64,000 nt of DNA from positions 124,001 to 188,000 of the forward strand of contig CALFMO010000032.1 in NCBI GenBank assembly GCA_937879855.1, written 5' to 3'. The notes beneath the pieces are model-generated. The model saw nothing but the letters and a program-made list of their open reading frames with translations. It was not told the origin of the DNA and did not search any database. Positions within the stretch are counted from its first letter, which is position 1. Every line of letters starts with the position of its first letter. Origin of the DNA: an uncultured Acidobacteriaceae bacterium (GTDB lineage Bacteria > Acidobacteriota > Terriglobia > Terriglobales > Acidobacteriaceae). Below are positions 63,112-64,000 of this stretch, piece after piece. Both the position numbers and the translations under genes were made by a program.

Positions 63112-63828
63112 TCAGGGAACAATTGCCGGGGCCGACGTCCCATCGGACCATTTGCCAACCCAGACCATGAAAATAGTCGCCCGTTCTTCCGGGTCATTCG
63201 ACGCCAAAACCGGCGACTCGGGCAGATTGGCGCCCCAACTTTTCGTCGCGTCGCCAGGAACAAGAAACATCAGATGTGGATGCCAGCTCTTGCCGCGGTC
63301 GTTTAAGTACTGTTGCTTCGACATCATGTAGCACATGGCTCCCGGCTCCAGTTCAGGCAACTCTTTTTTATCCAATGCCGATGCAGTCGCCTCGATGATC
63401 TCGGTCTTGGATTTTCCTGTCACCACCAGTTTGGTCTTCATCAAGAAGATAGGCGCAAAGGTTCTGGCGGCTGCCGGATTGAAGCAAATGGGGGAACGCA
63501 CTTTGGGATTCCAGAACTCCGCATCATCGGTAGCGGCGCCCCATGATCGTTCCACCAGGCAGAGAAAGCCATTCGTGCCCTTCACTGTGGTCGTGTATCC
63601 CTTTGTTCCCAGCACCATCACTTCGGCTGCGTCCGAAACCGATGCTGGGGCAGCGCTGCGAGCCAGCGCGATTTCAGAATTCCCGTCGGCGATTAAATAC
63701 TGATCGAGAGCAGCCATTGCCGGATAGGAAAACTTCTCGGCCTGCGCTCGTGCCCAGCAGGGTACGACGGCCAAAACAAGCTGGACGAGAAATGCTAACG
63801 CAAGAAAACCAAGTATCTTCTTCTGCAT
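63112..63828 (-). CDS. Secreted hypothetical protein, 238 residues
   Basis: GGGGAG precedes the ATG at 63828; the frame opens to 63888. A signal peptide is visible (ILGFLALAFLVQLVLAVVPCWARAQA). The mature part shows AALDQYLIADGNSEIALARSAAP, VMVLGTKGYTTTVKGTNGFLCLVERSWG, PICFNPAAARTFAPIFLMKTKLVVTGKSK, and AMCYMMSKQQYLNDRGKSWHPHLMFLVPGDATKSWGANLPESPV. The layout resembles uncharacterised exported proteins of Acidobacteriota. It contains a W-x-P-H-L-M-F motif. I cannot assign a function. Confidence 0.75.
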   Translation of the reverse strand: MQKKILGFLALAFLVQLVLAVVPCWARAQAEKFSYPAMAALDQYLIADGNSEIALARSAAPASVSDAAEVMVLGTKGYTTTVKGTNGFLCLVERSWGAATDDAEFWNPKVRSPICFNPAAARTFAPIFLMKTKLVVTGKSKTEIIEATASALDKKELPELEPGAMCYMMSKQQYLNDRGKSWHPHLMFLVPGDATKSWGANLPESPVLASNDPEERATIFMVWVGKWSDGTSAPAIVP

Positions 63829-64000
63829 AGAACTCCCCGGTACGCGTCTTCGCTTCAGGCTTGGCAACACTGGTGAAATCGCCAGCAATATTGCCGTCGA
63901 TATTACATCAAAGGGCCGGTTAAACCCGGAATCTCGCGAATCGAAAATGCACTCGGCCGGCTCCGCTGTACGAGGGAATATCAGCCTGGCGGTTCACTGG

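Overview
The window looks like a chromosomal stretch of an Acidobacteriota genome, most likely class Terriglobia. I infer this from family content, since no rRNA or other phylogenetic marker is present. The indicators are a Ser/Thr kinase with a PD40 beta-propeller, a winged-helix/TPR regulator, tandem MEDS-domain genes, a CarboxypepD_reg TonB-dependent receptor, a PadR plus duplicated-permease (ADOP) pair, and several ASPIC/UnbV (CRTAC1) proteins.

The first ~24.5 kb is an accessory region full of decay. Intact genes include the kinase (348-3014), a CadC-like winged-helix/TPR regulator, a BBE-type flavin oxidase, FmdB, GlsB/YeaQ, a FIST protein with a histidine kinase, two MEDS proteins, a YSC84/SYLF protein and a VOC protein. 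Between them lie broken genes: an IS110 transposase 5' end fused to a symporter 3' end, a truncated NmrA-like gene, an Mth938-like gene with a stop and a frameshift, a DinB fragment, an aquaporin Z with several frameshifts and an internal deletion, a frameshifted PAS/GAF histidine kinase, a GGDEF remnant, and a response regulator-GGDEF gene with two frameshifts. The region ends with an integrase N-terminal fragment and the 5' half of a tRNA-Leu that breaks at the anticodon loop, as expected of an old integration scar.

From 24.5 to 37.7 kb runs one minus-strand gene set: a porin-like barrel, a His-rich membrane protein, a FixH/YtkA-like lipoprotein, a NapH/NosR-like 4Fe-4S membrane protein, a membrane-anchored secreted protein, a 1190-residue TPR/FG-GAP lipoprotein, a second ASPIC protein, an RnfD/NqrB-like membrane protein and a third ASPIC lipoprotein. 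Junctions are mostly tight or overlapping. I see it as a candidate extracytoplasmic redox system without an obvious described equivalent.

From 38 to 54 kb the genes are central metabolism: an ECF sigma factor with a partner membrane protein; the glyoxylate shunt (aceB-aceA) divergent from an IclR regulator; a glycolytic operon gap-pgk-macro domain-tpiA; malic enzyme fused to a phosphotransacetylase domain; an aminotransferase; and a membrane-anchored protein with two CxxCH motifs. Four Crp/Fnr-like GTGA-N6-TCAC palindromes sit upstream of the redox operon, a small zinc-ribbon gene, malic enzyme and the CxxCH protein, which suggests a shared regulon. REP-like inverted repeats lie in several gaps here.

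From 54 to 64 kb are two tandem paralogous secreted proteins, a TonB-dependent receptor with a small Cys/His-rich partner, a small conserved protein, PadR with a promoter-embedded palindrome translationally coupled to an ADOP permease, and a secreted hypothetical protein.
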